DNA of 33,985 nt from Bacteroidetes bacterium ADurb.Bin013 (lineage in GTDB: Bacteria > Bacteroidota > Bacteroidia > Bacteroidales > UBA932). The notes beneath the pieces are model-generated. The model was not told the DNA's origin, searched no databases, and saw nothing but the letters and a program-made list of their open reading frames with translations. The stretch covers positions 1 to 33,985 of the forward strand of contig MWFB01000022.1 in assembly GCA_002071385.1 (NCBI GenBank), written 5' to 3'. Shown here in pieces: positions 24,122 through 32,006 of this stretch. A program made the translations under genes and the position numbers. Positions within the stretch are counted from its first letter, which is position 1. Each line of letters opens with the position of its first letter.

Positions 24122-24863
24122 AAAAAGGATTTTGACCGTTGCTTCAATCGTCCTGATGCTGGTGATCTGGAAAGTGCTGGCACTAGCTTTCAACACTCCT
24201 TCCATTATTCCCCACCCTGAAACCACCTTTCTGGCTGTTTTAAAGATTTTTGCCGAGCCGGGCTTTCTGGCCGTTGCAGGGAGCACCGTGCTCCGGGGAG
24301 TAACCGGCTTTGTCATCTCGGGCATCCTGGGCATCCTGACCGGTATTCTGGCAGGGGTCAGCCCGGGATTCAACACCTTCATAACCCCCATGCTGGTCTC
24401 TGTACGTTCCATCCCCGTCATCTCACTCATCCTGCTTGCGCTGATCTGGTTCAACGCCGGAGCGGTCCCGGTTTTCATCGCTTTCCTGACCATGTTCCCG
24501 TTCATCTGCACCAATGTTTCTGACGGTATCAGAAGCGTAGATCCCGGACTGGTGGAAATGGCCCGGTTCTACAGGGTGGACAAAGGAAGGATCCTGACCG
24601 GGGTCTATATTCCTGCCATAATGCCGTTCATCATTTCCGGGACGTCAAGCGCCATGGGGATCGGCTGGCGCGCCATCATCATTGGCGAAGTCCTGAGCCA
24701 GCCGCAGTACGGCATAGGAACCAGGTTGCAGACCGCCCAATCATTTCTGAACGTCGAGGCAGTTATCGCCTGGACATTGATTTCCGTGGTGATCAGTTTC
24801 ATATTTGAAAAACTGATCCGCTGGGGAGAACATCATATCATTCGCTGGCAAACCGGATCATGA
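24102..24863 (+). CDS. ABC importer permease (SsuC/TauC type)
   Basis: The protein has 253 residues from the ATG at 24102 (MKAFITKKRILTV). An AGGAGG sits 11 nt before it, supporting this start over an earlier in-frame ATG at 24063. It is a BPD_transp_1 membrane domain with six helices. The cytoplasmic EAA loop is GLVEMARFYRVDKGRILTGVYIPAIMPFI (family: A-x-x-x-G-A-s-x-x-x-x-f-x-x-V-x-l-P). Two features typical of the SsuC/TauC group are LVSVRSIPVISLILLALIWFN and IGWRAIIIGEVLSQPQYGIGTRLQTAQ. It overlaps the binding protein by 20 bp and the ATPase by 4 bp. Confidence 0.93.
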   Translation: MKAFITKKRILTVASIVLMLVIWKVLALAFNTPSIIPHPETTFLAVLKIFAEPGFLAVAGSTVLRGVTGFVISGILGILTGILAGVSPGFNTFITPMLVSVRSIPVISLILLALIWFNAGAVPVFIAFLTMFPFICTNVSDGIRSVDPGLVEMARFYRVDKGRILTGVYIPAIMPFIISGTSSAMGIGWRAIIIGEVLSQPQYGIGTRLQTAQSFLNVEAVIAWTLISVVISFIFEKLIRWGEHHIIRWQTGS

Positions 24864-25564
24864 GCCTGCACATACATAATCTGAGCAAGAGTTACAAACA
24901 GCCTGTCTTCAGGGATTTTTCCATTTCATTTCCCGAAGACACCATAACCTGCGTCCTGGGGCCTTCTGGATGCGGAAAAACCACCCTGCTCAACATCATT
25001 GGCGGTATCATCCCGCCGGATAGCGGCTCGCTGGAAGGATTTGAAAACAAAACGTTTTCCTACGTCTTCCAGGAACCCCGCCTGCTGCCCTGGAAAACGG
25101 TCACCGAAAACATTGAGTTTGTACTCAAACGGGAATTGCATACCGGAGAGCGGAAAAAACAGGCCGTAGACCTGATCCGGCAAGTGGAGCTGCACGGTTT
25201 TGCCGGTTATTATCCCTCCCAGTTGAGCGGAGGCATGCGCCAAAGGGTGTCCATTGCCCGGGCCTTTGCCATTCCCTCGGACATCATCCTGATGGACGAA
25301 CCCTTAAAGGGACTCGATGCGGGATTAAAAAAGAACCTGATCAATTGGTTTCTGAAACTCTGGAAAACCGACCGTCGCACTGTGATTTTCGTGACTCACG
25401 ACGTGGATGAAGCACTTCTGCTGAGTGACCGGGTGATTGTGCTAAGCCAGCCTCCTACCCGGATCCTGACTCATCTGAATATTGAAGAACCGACCGGGGA
25501 ACGCAACCCCGGCTCTGAACGGTTGTTGCAACTCAAGCAGGAATTGTTAAAAAATCTTTTTTGA
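24860..25564 (+). CDS. ABC importer ATP-binding protein (SsuB/TauB type)
   Basis: The protein has 234 residues. Walker A is GPSGCGKTT (about 34-42), the Q-loop is FQEPRLLPWKTV, the signature is LSGGMRQRVSIARAFA, Walker B is IILMDEPLKGLD, and the H-switch is FVTHDVDEALLLSDRVIVLS. The PRLLPWKTV motif after the Q-loop is typical of SsuB/TauB/NrtD ATPases. It would power the permease above, importing an unknown small solute. It starts within the permease stop (ATGA) and ends the operon. Confidence 0.94.
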   Translation: MSLHIHNLSKSYKQPVFRDFSISFPEDTITCVLGPSGCGKTTLLNIIGGIIPPDSGSLEGFENKTFSYVFQEPRLLPWKTVTENIEFVLKRELHTGERKKQAVDLIRQVELHGFAGYYPSQLSGGMRQRVSIARAFAIPSDIILMDEPLKGLDAGLKKNLINWFLKLWKTDRRTVIFVTHDVDEALLLSDRVIVLSQPPTRILTHLNIEEPTGERNPGSERLLQLKQELLKNLF

Positions 25565-25606
25565 CTCGGAAAAAGGCCCCAAAAAAGTCTATCTGACATG
25601 AAAATA

Positions 25607-25624
25607 CGGCGTTCTGCCGATTTT
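25607..25624 (+). terminator. Weak candidate terminator after the ABC importer operon
   Basis: CGGC (25607-25610) and GCCG (25616-25619) form a 4-bp GC stem with a 5-nt loop, followed by ATTTTGTTT. It is short, and the -33 element of the next promoter overlaps its tail. It is offered only as a possibility. Confidence 0.3.
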
Positions 25625-25649
25625 GTTTGAAGGTTGTATTCTTCCCGGA

Positions 25650-25657
25650 TACATTTG
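25650..25657 (+). promoter_or_regulatory. Promoter of the TolC-MacAB-LytTR operon
   Basis: TACATTTG, with TTTG (-33) at 25626-25629, 20 bp upstream. The ATG at 25681 is 24 nt downstream. Confidence 0.72.
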
Positions 25658-25680
25658 CCATCAATAAAAAATGTTCGATT

Positions 25681-27018
25681 ATGATTCTACAAAAAAGATC
25701 CGTATTTGTAATTATAACCATCGTGTTTGTTATAGCAGGTTATACGGCAAAAGCTCAAACGACACCATGGACCCTGGAAAGGTGTATTGAATACGCCAGG
25801 CAGAATAATATCCAGATCAAAAGTCAGAAAATAACAAAAGAACTATCCGACTTTGACCTGGAACAAACCAGGGCACAGCGTTTTCCTACTCTTAATTTTT
25901 CATCAAACTTCGGGGTTTCTTTTCAAAACACGACCACATACAACGACTTCATGGAAAAAACAGAGGCTACGGCCTATTCAGATAATTATGGGCTCAATAC
26001 CGGTGTAACATTATACTCCGGTGGCAAACTGAATAAAACCATAAAACAAAAACAAATTGAAAATTCAGCGTATTCATACGACATCGAACAATCGGCACTG
26101 GATATAGAAATATCAGTCATTCAGGCCTATCTACAGATTTTGTATGCCAATGAATCATTGGAAATCGCAGAAAAAGCCGTAGCTCTTTCACAAACACAGG
26201 TTGAAAGAGGGCAAGAAATGTATAAGGCCGGATCCATATCCAAAGCCGATCTGGCTCAAATGCAATCACAAAATGCCAGTGACAAACATCAGGTAACCCA
26301 GGCTAAAAACTCTTTATCAAGTGCTAAACTGTCATTAAAACAATTGCTAGAGCTGGAACTGAAAGAAAATTTTGACGTCGTTTTTACGGAGTTTGACGAT
26401 CAGCAAGTCCTGAAAATTATTCCGGATTTGTCTTCCGTATATCAGTCTGCATTAAACAATTTGCCTCAAATGAAAAGTAGTGCCTTAAGTGTGGAATCGG
26501 CAAATACGGCCATATCTGTTGCCAAGACTTCCAGGTTGCCTACCCTATCTGCCAGCGCCTCTATCAATACCGGGACTATCTCAAGCGCAGGAACCTCTTA
26601 TTTTGAACAACTTGGCAGCAAGATCAATGAAAACATCGGGCTCAGTCTAAGCATCCCCATATTCAACAACAAACAAATTCGCACCAATATTAATAAGGCT
26701 GAATTGCAAAGTCAATCCGCTCAATTACAGGATATGAGTTTAAAAAAACAACTTTTAAGCACCGTTGAATCCCTCCATAACGATGCTGTTTCTGCGCAAA
26801 GCCAGTATGTTTCTGCAAAAGAACAACTGGACGCAGCCGAAGCCAGTTTTGAACTTGTAAATGAACAGTTTCTTGCCGGATTTAAAAATACCATCGAACT
26901 GATCACAGAACAAAATAATTATACAAATGCGCTCAGCACCTTGCTTCAATCAAGGTATCAGGCTGTTTTATCTCTTATGCTGCTGGATCTGTACCAATAT
27001 CAAAATGTGAACTATTAA
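25681..27018 (+). CDS. TolC-family outer-membrane efflux protein
   Basis: The protein has 445 residues from the ATG at 25681. A TTG at 25627 is in frame but lies upstream of the -7 box. The signal peptide is FVIITIVFVIAGYTAKAQ, cleaved at about residue 26. Two OEP repeats follow: TPWTLERCIEYARQNNIQIKSQKI (the W-x-L-x-x-C-I-x-x-A motif of Bacteroidetes OEPs), long helices with LDIEISVIQAYLQILYANESLEIAEKAVALSQTQVERG, and a second repeat from about 270. It forms the outer-membrane duct for the exporter. The gene is AT-rich compared with genes to its left. MacA-like follows after 10 bp. Confidence 0.92.
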   Translation: MILQKRSVFVIITIVFVIAGYTAKAQTTPWTLERCIEYARQNNIQIKSQKITKELSDFDLEQTRAQRFPTLNFSSNFGVSFQNTTTYNDFMEKTEATAYSDNYGLNTGVTLYSGGKLNKTIKQKQIENSAYSYDIEQSALDIEISVIQAYLQILYANESLEIAEKAVALSQTQVERGQEMYKAGSISKADLAQMQSQNASDKHQVTQAKNSLSSAKLSLKQLLELELKENFDVVFTEFDDQQVLKIIPDLSSVYQSALNNLPQMKSSALSVESANTAISVAKTSRLPTLSASASINTGTISSAGTSYFEQLGSKINENIGLSLSIPIFNNKQIRTNINKAELQSQSAQLQDMSLKKQLLSTVESLHNDAVSAQSQYVSAKEQLDAAEASFELVNEQFLAGFKNTIELITEQNNYTNALSTLLQSRYQAVLSLMLLDLYQYQNVNY

Positions 27019-27028
27019 TAACATCAAA

Positions 27029-28210
27029 ATGAAGAAAATATTTTTATTAGCCCAGACATGGATCATGCTGACAATGCTGTTCTCCTGTAATACAAAGGAA
27101 ATGACTCCTGTGTATGAAACGACCCGGGCACAAATTGGCTCAATAAGTAATGCCGTAACGGCTACCGGGACAGTGGAGCCCATAAAACAGGTAGAGGTAG
27201 GGACGCAGGTTTCGGGGATTATTTCCAAAATATACGTGGATTATAATTCTGAAGTCAAAACCGGGCAACTTATTGCCGAGGTTGACCGATCAGTCCTTGA
27301 AACCGAACTGGAATCCTCTAAAGCCAATTTAAATTCTTCCAAAGCAGAATACGATTATCAGACAGCCAATTACAATCGTATAAAAGGGTTGTACGATAAA
27401 GAACTGATAAGCCAATCTGAATACGACCAGGCATTCAACGCTTATTCAAAGGCTACTTACTCCTATACCCAGGCCAAATCCAATTATCAAAAAGCCGAAA
27501 GAAACATAGGATACACCTGGATCTATTCTCCTATTGACGGCGTTGTTCTCTCGCGTGCGGTTGATGAAGGTCAGACGGTTGCAGCCGGTTTTAGTACTCC
27601 AACTCTTTTCACTATAGCCAATGACCTGAAAAAAATGCAGGTTATTGCCGATGTTGATGAAGCCGATATAGGACAAGTATTGGAAGGCCAACATGTTGTG
27701 TTTTCCGTAGATGCTTTTCCCGAAGATCAGTTTGAAGGGACGGTCATTCAGGTACGCCTGCTGGCTACAACTACTTCCAATGTGGTTACTTACGAAGTGG
27801 TAATTGATGCTCCTAATCCTGATCTGAAACTAAAACCTGGCCTTACCGCTGAAGTCAACATCTATACCCTCAACAAAGAAAATATCATGACCGTGCCCGT
27901 GCGTGCCCTCCGTTTCGTTCCGGGGGAATACACCGGAAACATCCCGGAAACACATGTCTTTGTTCAAAATCCTGAAGGAGGTATTGAAGCCCGGGAAGTC
28001 ATTGTCGGTGTTTCCGACGGGATCTATACAGAAATTATTGACGGTCTGTCAATAGAAGAAAAAGTTATGATAGGGATACAACTCTCAGGCAGTATAAAAG
28101 GAGTACCCGGCTCTTCCAGCAACGCCCCTGATGATAAGGAAAATAACGGAAGCAATAGTCCGTTCATGCCTCCCCGGCCGGGACAGGAAAGAAATGTACG
28201 TACAAAATAA
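27029..28210 (+). CDS. MacA-like periplasmic adaptor (HlyD/RND family) lipoprotein
   Basis: The protein has 393 residues. The lipobox MLFSC (C20) indicates membrane anchoring. The layout is AVTATGTVEPIKQVEVGTQVSGIISKIYVDYNSEVKTGQLIAEVD (first half of the lipoyl domain), a coiled-coil hairpin of about 70 residues with LESSKANLNSSKAEYDYQTANYNRIKGLYDKELISQSEYDQ, then GYTWIYSPIDGVVLSRAVDEGQTVAAG (second lipoyl half). The beta-barrel and membrane-proximal domains complete the protein. It bridges the FtsX-type permease and the TolC-like duct. Confidence 0.93.
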   Translation: MKKIFLLAQTWIMLTMLFSCNTKEMTPVYETTRAQIGSISNAVTATGTVEPIKQVEVGTQVSGIISKIYVDYNSEVKTGQLIAEVDRSVLETELESSKANLNSSKAEYDYQTANYNRIKGLYDKELISQSEYDQAFNAYSKATYSYTQAKSNYQKAERNIGYTWIYSPIDGVVLSRAVDEGQTVAAGFSTPTLFTIANDLKKMQVIADVDEADIGQVLEGQHVVFSVDAFPEDQFEGTVIQVRLLATTTSNVVTYEVVIDAPNPDLKLKPGLTAEVNIYTLNKENIMTVPVRALRFVPGEYTGNIPETHVFVQNPEGGIEAREVIVGVSDGIYTEIIDGLSIEEKVMIGIQLSGSIKGVPGSSSNAPDDKENNGSNSPFMPPRPGQERNVRTK

Positions 28211-28221
28211 GGAAGAATCTA

Positions 28222-28962
28222 ATGAGTGAAATTATAAAAGTAGAAAACATCAAACGCGATTTTTTGGTGGGCAGCGAAACGGTTCATGCCATAAGAGATA
28301 TTTCTTTCAATGTTACAGAAGGTGAATTCGTGACTATAATGGGAGCCAGCGGATCAGGGAAATCTACTTTGTTAAATATATTGGGTTGCCTTGACGTACC
28401 TACACAGGGTGACTATTACCTTTCAGGTGTTCAGGTGAGAAAAATGGGGAAAAACGAAAGGGCTGTTTTACGCAACCGTAAAATTGGATTTGTATTTCAA
28501 ACCTATAACCTGTTGCCAAAGACAACGGCACTGGAAAACGTGGAGTTACCTTTATTTTATAATAAAACCGTCAACATTGCGCAAAGAAAGGAAAAATCTG
28601 TTCAGGCCTTACATGCCGTAGGGCTTGAAGACCGGATGTATCATCGTTCCAACCAGATGTCGGGAGGACAACAACAACGGGTGGCAATTGCCCGTGCTCT
28701 TGTAAACGACCCGGTCATTATCCTGGCCGATGAAGCTACGGGAAATCTGGATACCAGGACATCATTTGAAATTCTATCTGTTTTCCAGGATTTGCATAAA
28801 AAAGGCCGTACTATTCTTTTTGTCACACACAATCAGGAAATCACACAATACGGAAGTCGCAATATTGTGTTGAAAGATGGAAAAATTATTGAAGACAAGA
28901 TCAATCACACTATTTCATCTGCCAAAGACACTTTGGCTTCATTACCCGTTGAAGAAGATTAA
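28222..28962 (+). CDS. MacB-type ABC exporter ATPase
   Basis: The protein has 246 residues, homologous to the ATPase half of MacB and to LolD/FtsE. Walker A is GASGSGKST, the Q-loop is [17 protein letters not shown], the signature is [16 protein letters not shown], Walker B is [13 protein letters not shown], and the H-switch is FVTHNQEI. The DEATGNLD form and [18 protein letters not shown] are typical of the MacB/LolD group. ATPase and permease are separate genes here, unlike the fused E. coli MacB. The spacing to neighbours is 11 bp on each side. Confidence 0.95.
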   Translation: MSEIIKVENIKRDFLVGSETVHAIRDISFNVTEGEFVTIMGASGSGKSTLLNILGCLDVPTQGDYYLSGVQVRKMGKNERAVLRNRKIGFVFQTYNLLPKTTALENVELPLFYNKTVNIAQRKEKSVQALHAVGLEDRMYHRSNQMSGGQQQRVAIARALVNDPVIILADEATGNLDTRTSFEILSVFQDLHKKGRTILFVTHNQEITQYGSRNIVLKDGKIIEDKINHTISSAKDTLASLPVEED

Positions 28963-28973
28963 AAGACTGCACA

Positions 28974-30194
28974 ATGAATTATAAGAATCTGATAACAATA
29001 GCTTTAAGGGCTCTGTTTAATAATAAAGTGAGGACTTTCCTGACTATGCTGGGAATCATCATAGGAGTGACTTCTGTTATTACTATGCTGGCCATCGGAT
29101 CAGGCTCCAAACAAAGTATCCGGGACGAAATAGGTGAAATGGGATCCAACATGATCATGATCCAGCCCGGGAATGGCCGTTTTGGAGGAGTTCGACAAAG
29201 TGCTTCCGATATGCAGACACTTAAAATGACGGATTACGAATCATTATTACGTGAAACCAATTACCTGTCCAAGATTACTCCCACTGTCAACAGTAGCGGA
29301 CAGGCAGTGTACAGGGCCAATAATACGCCTACCACTATTTATGGAGTGAATGAACAGTACAGTGATATACGCGGGTACTCGGTAGATGAAGGCTCTATGT
29401 TTACCTCTACAGACATACAAAAAGCCGCGAAAGTCTGTGTCGTGGGACAAACCATTGTGAAAAACCTCTTTCCCGACGGAGAAAACCCTTTGGGCAAAAA
29501 CATCCGTTTTGGGAAGATTCCACTAAAGATTATAGGCATTCTTGAATCAAAAGGATATAATTCAATGGGGATGGATCAGGATGATATCTTGCTGGCTCCC
29601 TATACCACGGTTCAAAAAAGAATTCTGGCCATAAATTATTTACAGGGTATTACCGCCGCAGCTATTTCTGAAGAATACTCCACCCAGGCCATTGAAGAAA
29701 TTACTGAGATACTTCAAATAAACCATAATATTCAAATTGGACAGGAAAACGATTTTAATGTACGTTCTCAACAGGAAATAATGGAAACCATGGATTCGGT
29801 AATGGATATGATGACCATTCTTTTAGGTTGTATAGCCGGCATCTCTCTGTTAGTAGGCGGAATCGGGATCATGAATATTATGTATGTTTCGGTAACTGAA
29901 CGCACCCGGGAAATAGGATTACGTATGTCCATCGGAGCCAAAGGCATACATATACTTATGCAATTTTTGATAGAAGCCGTGATTATAAGTGTTACCGGAG
30001 GTGTTCTGGGTGTACTTTTAGGCGTGGGTGCATCGTGTTTGATACCTATCATTACCGGATGGCCTGTTTCTGTACAAGCATATTCCATTATTCTTTCCTT
30101 CCTGGTCTGTACTTTAACCGGTGTGTTTTTTGGTTGGTATCCGGCGCAAAAAGCTTCCAGACTTAATCCTATAGATGCAATCAGGTACGAATAA
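28974..30194 (+). CDS. MacB-type FtsX permease
   Basis: The protein has 406 residues. Helix 1 is in the N-terminal LRALFNNKVRTFLTMLGIIIGVTSVITMLAIGSGSKQSI block. A periplasmic MacB_PCD domain covers about residues 45-280, and an FtsX domain with three helices follows (about 283-306, 330-357 and 370-395). The hallmark LVGGIGIMNIMYVSVTERTREIGLRMSIGAKG is intact, as is the C-terminal WYPAQKASRLNPIDAIRYE. This mechanotransmitting permease moves its substrate from periplasm to TolC. Family substrates include peptides, macrolides and lipoproteins; the one here is unknown. Confidence 0.95.
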   Translation: MNYKNLITIALRALFNNKVRTFLTMLGIIIGVTSVITMLAIGSGSKQSIRDEIGEMGSNMIMIQPGNGRFGGVRQSASDMQTLKMTDYESLLRETNYLSKITPTVNSSGQAVYRANNTPTTIYGVNEQYSDIRGYSVDEGSMFTSTDIQKAAKVCVVGQTIVKNLFPDGENPLGKNIRFGKIPLKIIGILESKGYNSMGMDQDDILLAPYTTVQKRILAINYLQGITAAAISEEYSTQAIEEITEILQINHNIQIGQENDFNVRSQQEIMETMDSVMDMMTILLGCIAGISLLVGGIGIMNIMYVSVTERTREIGLRMSIGAKGIHILMQFLIEAVIISVTGGVLGVLLGVGASCLIPIITGWPVSVQAYSIILSFLVCTLTGVFFGWYPAQKASRLNPIDAIRYE

Positions 30195-30203
30195 AGAATT
30201 TAT

Positions 30204-30211
30204 TATCTTTG
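30204..30211 (+). promoter_or_regulatory. Possible internal promoter for the two-component genes
   Basis: TATCTTTG fits TAnnTTTG and lies in the 20-bp gap before the kinase gene. It would let the kinase-regulator pair be made without the exporter. The ATG at 30215 is 3 nt away and the one at 30221 is 9 nt away. Confidence 0.45.
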
Positions 30212-30214
30212 AAA

Positions 30215-31261
30215 ATGACTATGATATCGGAAAAAAAAAGCAGACGGGTGTTTATTCTCATGAATATTATGGCCGTGGTGTTGTTTTATAGTCTTCCCAT
30301 TTTTATAAATCCACGCAATGAGACACTCACTTTCGTGAGGTACCTGGGATATTGTGGCAGCATCACTGCTTATTTGCTGGTTTTTTACATTAATTTTTTT
30401 GTATTCATAAAACGATTTATGCTGCAAAAACGATGGATCGTTTTTTTCGTGTCTAATCTATTATTAATAAGCACGGTAAGCATCCTGCTTTATGTGTGGC
30501 ATGGGTATTATTTTACCCATTTGGCAGGCATCCCGACCGAACACATTCCGCCTCCTCAAAATTCTTTTGTTTTTATTTTAAGAGATATGTTTTTTATGAT
30601 GCTTACTGCTTCCATGGCCGTAGCTATACGCGTAACTCTTGAATGGCAGCACACTGACAGAGAAAAAGCAAAAATGGAAATTGTTGCCAGCCAGGCAGAA
30701 ATTAAGAATCTAAAAAACCAGCTCAATCCGCACTTTCTGTTCAATACATTGAATAACATCTATTCTTTAATGAGAATGGATCAGAATAAAGCCCAAGATG
30801 CCGTTTTAAGTCTCAGCAAGACATTGCGTTACGTGTTGTATGACAACAATCAGGAAAAAGTGTCTTTAGATAAAGATCTGGCTTTCACAAAAAATTACAT
30901 TGATCTTATGTCCCTGCGCCTTACTGACAACGTCAGTATGAGAGTCAACATTTCGGAAAAAACAGAAGGGTTGACTATTGCACCGTTAATGTTCATTACA
31001 CAGGTAGAAAACGCTTTCAAACACGGTATTTCTCAGTCGGCCCCTTCATTTATTGATATCAATATTGATATTCAGGGGAAAACAATCTCCTGCTCGGTAA
31101 AAAACAGTCTATTCCCAAAAGATGTCAATGATTACAGTGGTTCCGGAATTGGCATTGAAAATTTAGAGCGACGCCTTTCTTTATTATACCCTGGAAAACA
31201 TTCTTATACTTATTCCGCACATGATAACGAATATCTTTCTGAACTGCATATTACCTTATGA
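30215..31261 (+). CDS. LytS/YehU-type membrane histidine kinase
   Basis: The protein has 348 residues from the ATG at 30215; the ATG at 30221 is equally possible. A TTG at 30209 is part of the -7 box. Four membrane helices fill about residues 10-140 and there is no periplasmic sensor domain. The His_kinase domain has the phospho-acceptor His in LKNQLNPHFLFNTLNNIYSLM (about residue 173), followed by a dimerisation segment. A short HATPase region has N- and G-box remnants: QVENAFKHGI and GSGIGIENLERRLSLLYP. It is the usual partner of LytTR regulators, and the next gene is one (8 bp away). Confidence 0.92.
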   Translation: MTMISEKKSRRVFILMNIMAVVLFYSLPIFINPRNETLTFVRYLGYCGSITAYLLVFYINFFVFIKRFMLQKRWIVFFVSNLLLISTVSILLYVWHGYYFTHLAGIPTEHIPPPQNSFVFILRDMFFMMLTASMAVAIRVTLEWQHTDREKAKMEIVASQAEIKNLKNQLNPHFLFNTLNNIYSLMRMDQNKAQDAVLSLSKTLRYVLYDNNQEKVSLDKDLAFTKNYIDLMSLRLTDNVSMRVNISEKTEGLTIAPLMFITQVENAFKHGISQSAPSFIDINIDIQGKTISCSVKNSLFPKDVNDYSGSGIGIENLERRLSLLYPGKHSYTYSAHDNEYLSELHITL

Positions 31262-31269
31262 TTTGAATA

Positions 31270-31983
31270 ATGACAAGTTTAAAATGCATAATTGTTGATG
31301 ACGAACCGTTGGCATTGAATCTGCTGCAGGATTACATTCACCAGACCCCTTTTCTTAAGCTGGTGGCCAGGTGCAGCAGTGGTGTGGAAGCATTGGATGT
31401 GTTTAATAATGAACATGTAGATCTCGCTTTCATTGACATACAAATGCCCCATTTGAACGGGCTGGAATTATCCCGGATAATTGGAAATTGTTTTGTCATA
31501 TTCACCACGGCATTTGAACAATATGCATTGGAAGGATTTAAAGTGAATGCCATCGATTACCTGCTTAAGCCTTTCAGTTATGCAGAATTTCTGACAGCGG
31601 CCAACAAGGCCCAACGCCAGGCAGAGCTTGTGAACGCTTCTCATTCACTGGGAAACAGCACGTTGACTCCAAAAAGTCTTGTTATTAAATCCGACTACAA
31701 ACAACAAATTATCAATACATCGGAGATTGTTTATATAGAAGGGATTGGCGATTATATAAAAATCCACCTGGAAACCGGTATTTCCGTTCAAACTCTTATG
31801 ACACTGAAAAACATTGAAGAAGAATTACCGAAAAACCAGTTTATACGAGTTCACCGTTCTTTCATTGTGAACATTCAAAAAGTCAAAACCATTGAAAGAC
31901 AACGGATTGTCTTTGACCGGGTAAGAATCCCGGTTTCTGACTTTTATAAACAAGCTTTTTTTCGGGCTTTGGGGATAAAATAA
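31270..31983 (+). CDS. LytTR-family response regulator
   Basis: The protein has 237 residues. The receiver domain (1-120) has the acidic pair D10/D11, the phospho-acceptor D56 in FIDIQMPHLNG, and the conserved Lys in LLKPFSYAEF. The C-terminal LytTR domain (about 140-235) has IVYIEGIGDYIKIHLETG, LKNIEEELPKNQFIRVHRSFIVNIQKVKTIERQRI and IPVSDFYKQAF. It would bind direct-repeat sites near promoters; the natural candidate target is the exporter operon promoter at 25650. It is the last gene of the operon. Confidence 0.95.
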   Translation: MTSLKCIIVDDEPLALNLLQDYIHQTPFLKLVARCSSGVEALDVFNNEHVDLAFIDIQMPHLNGLELSRIIGNCFVIFTTAFEQYALEGFKVNAIDYLLKPFSYAEFLTAANKAQRQAELVNASHSLGNSTLTPKSLVIKSDYKQQIINTSEIVYIEGIGDYIKIHLETGISVQTLMTLKNIEEELPKNQFIRVHRSFIVNIQKVKTIERQRIVFDRVRIPVSDFYKQAFFRALGIK

Positions 31984-31998
31984 AACCCGGGTTTTTAC
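31981..31998. terminator. Candidate bidirectional terminator between converging genes
   Basis: The short palindrome AAAACCCGGGTTTT, with flanking A and T runs, lies between the regulator stop and the esterase stop. The stem is at most 5 bp if a CCGG loop is kept, so it is weak. Its position between convergent genes supports the call. Confidence 0.4.
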
Positions 31999-32006
31999 TC
32001 CGCTAT

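Noticed and set aside
23195-24514. A 439-codon minus-strand open frame opposite the binding-protein and permease genes
   Set aside because: It is antisense to two clear ABC transporter genes and has no domain, promoter or plausible composition.
25565-25680. Possible attL copy of the tRNA-Pro 3' end at the left side of the AT-rich operon
   Set aside because: Only short words such as ACTCGGA resemble the tRNA end; there is no repeat of 12 bp or more and no integrase gene.
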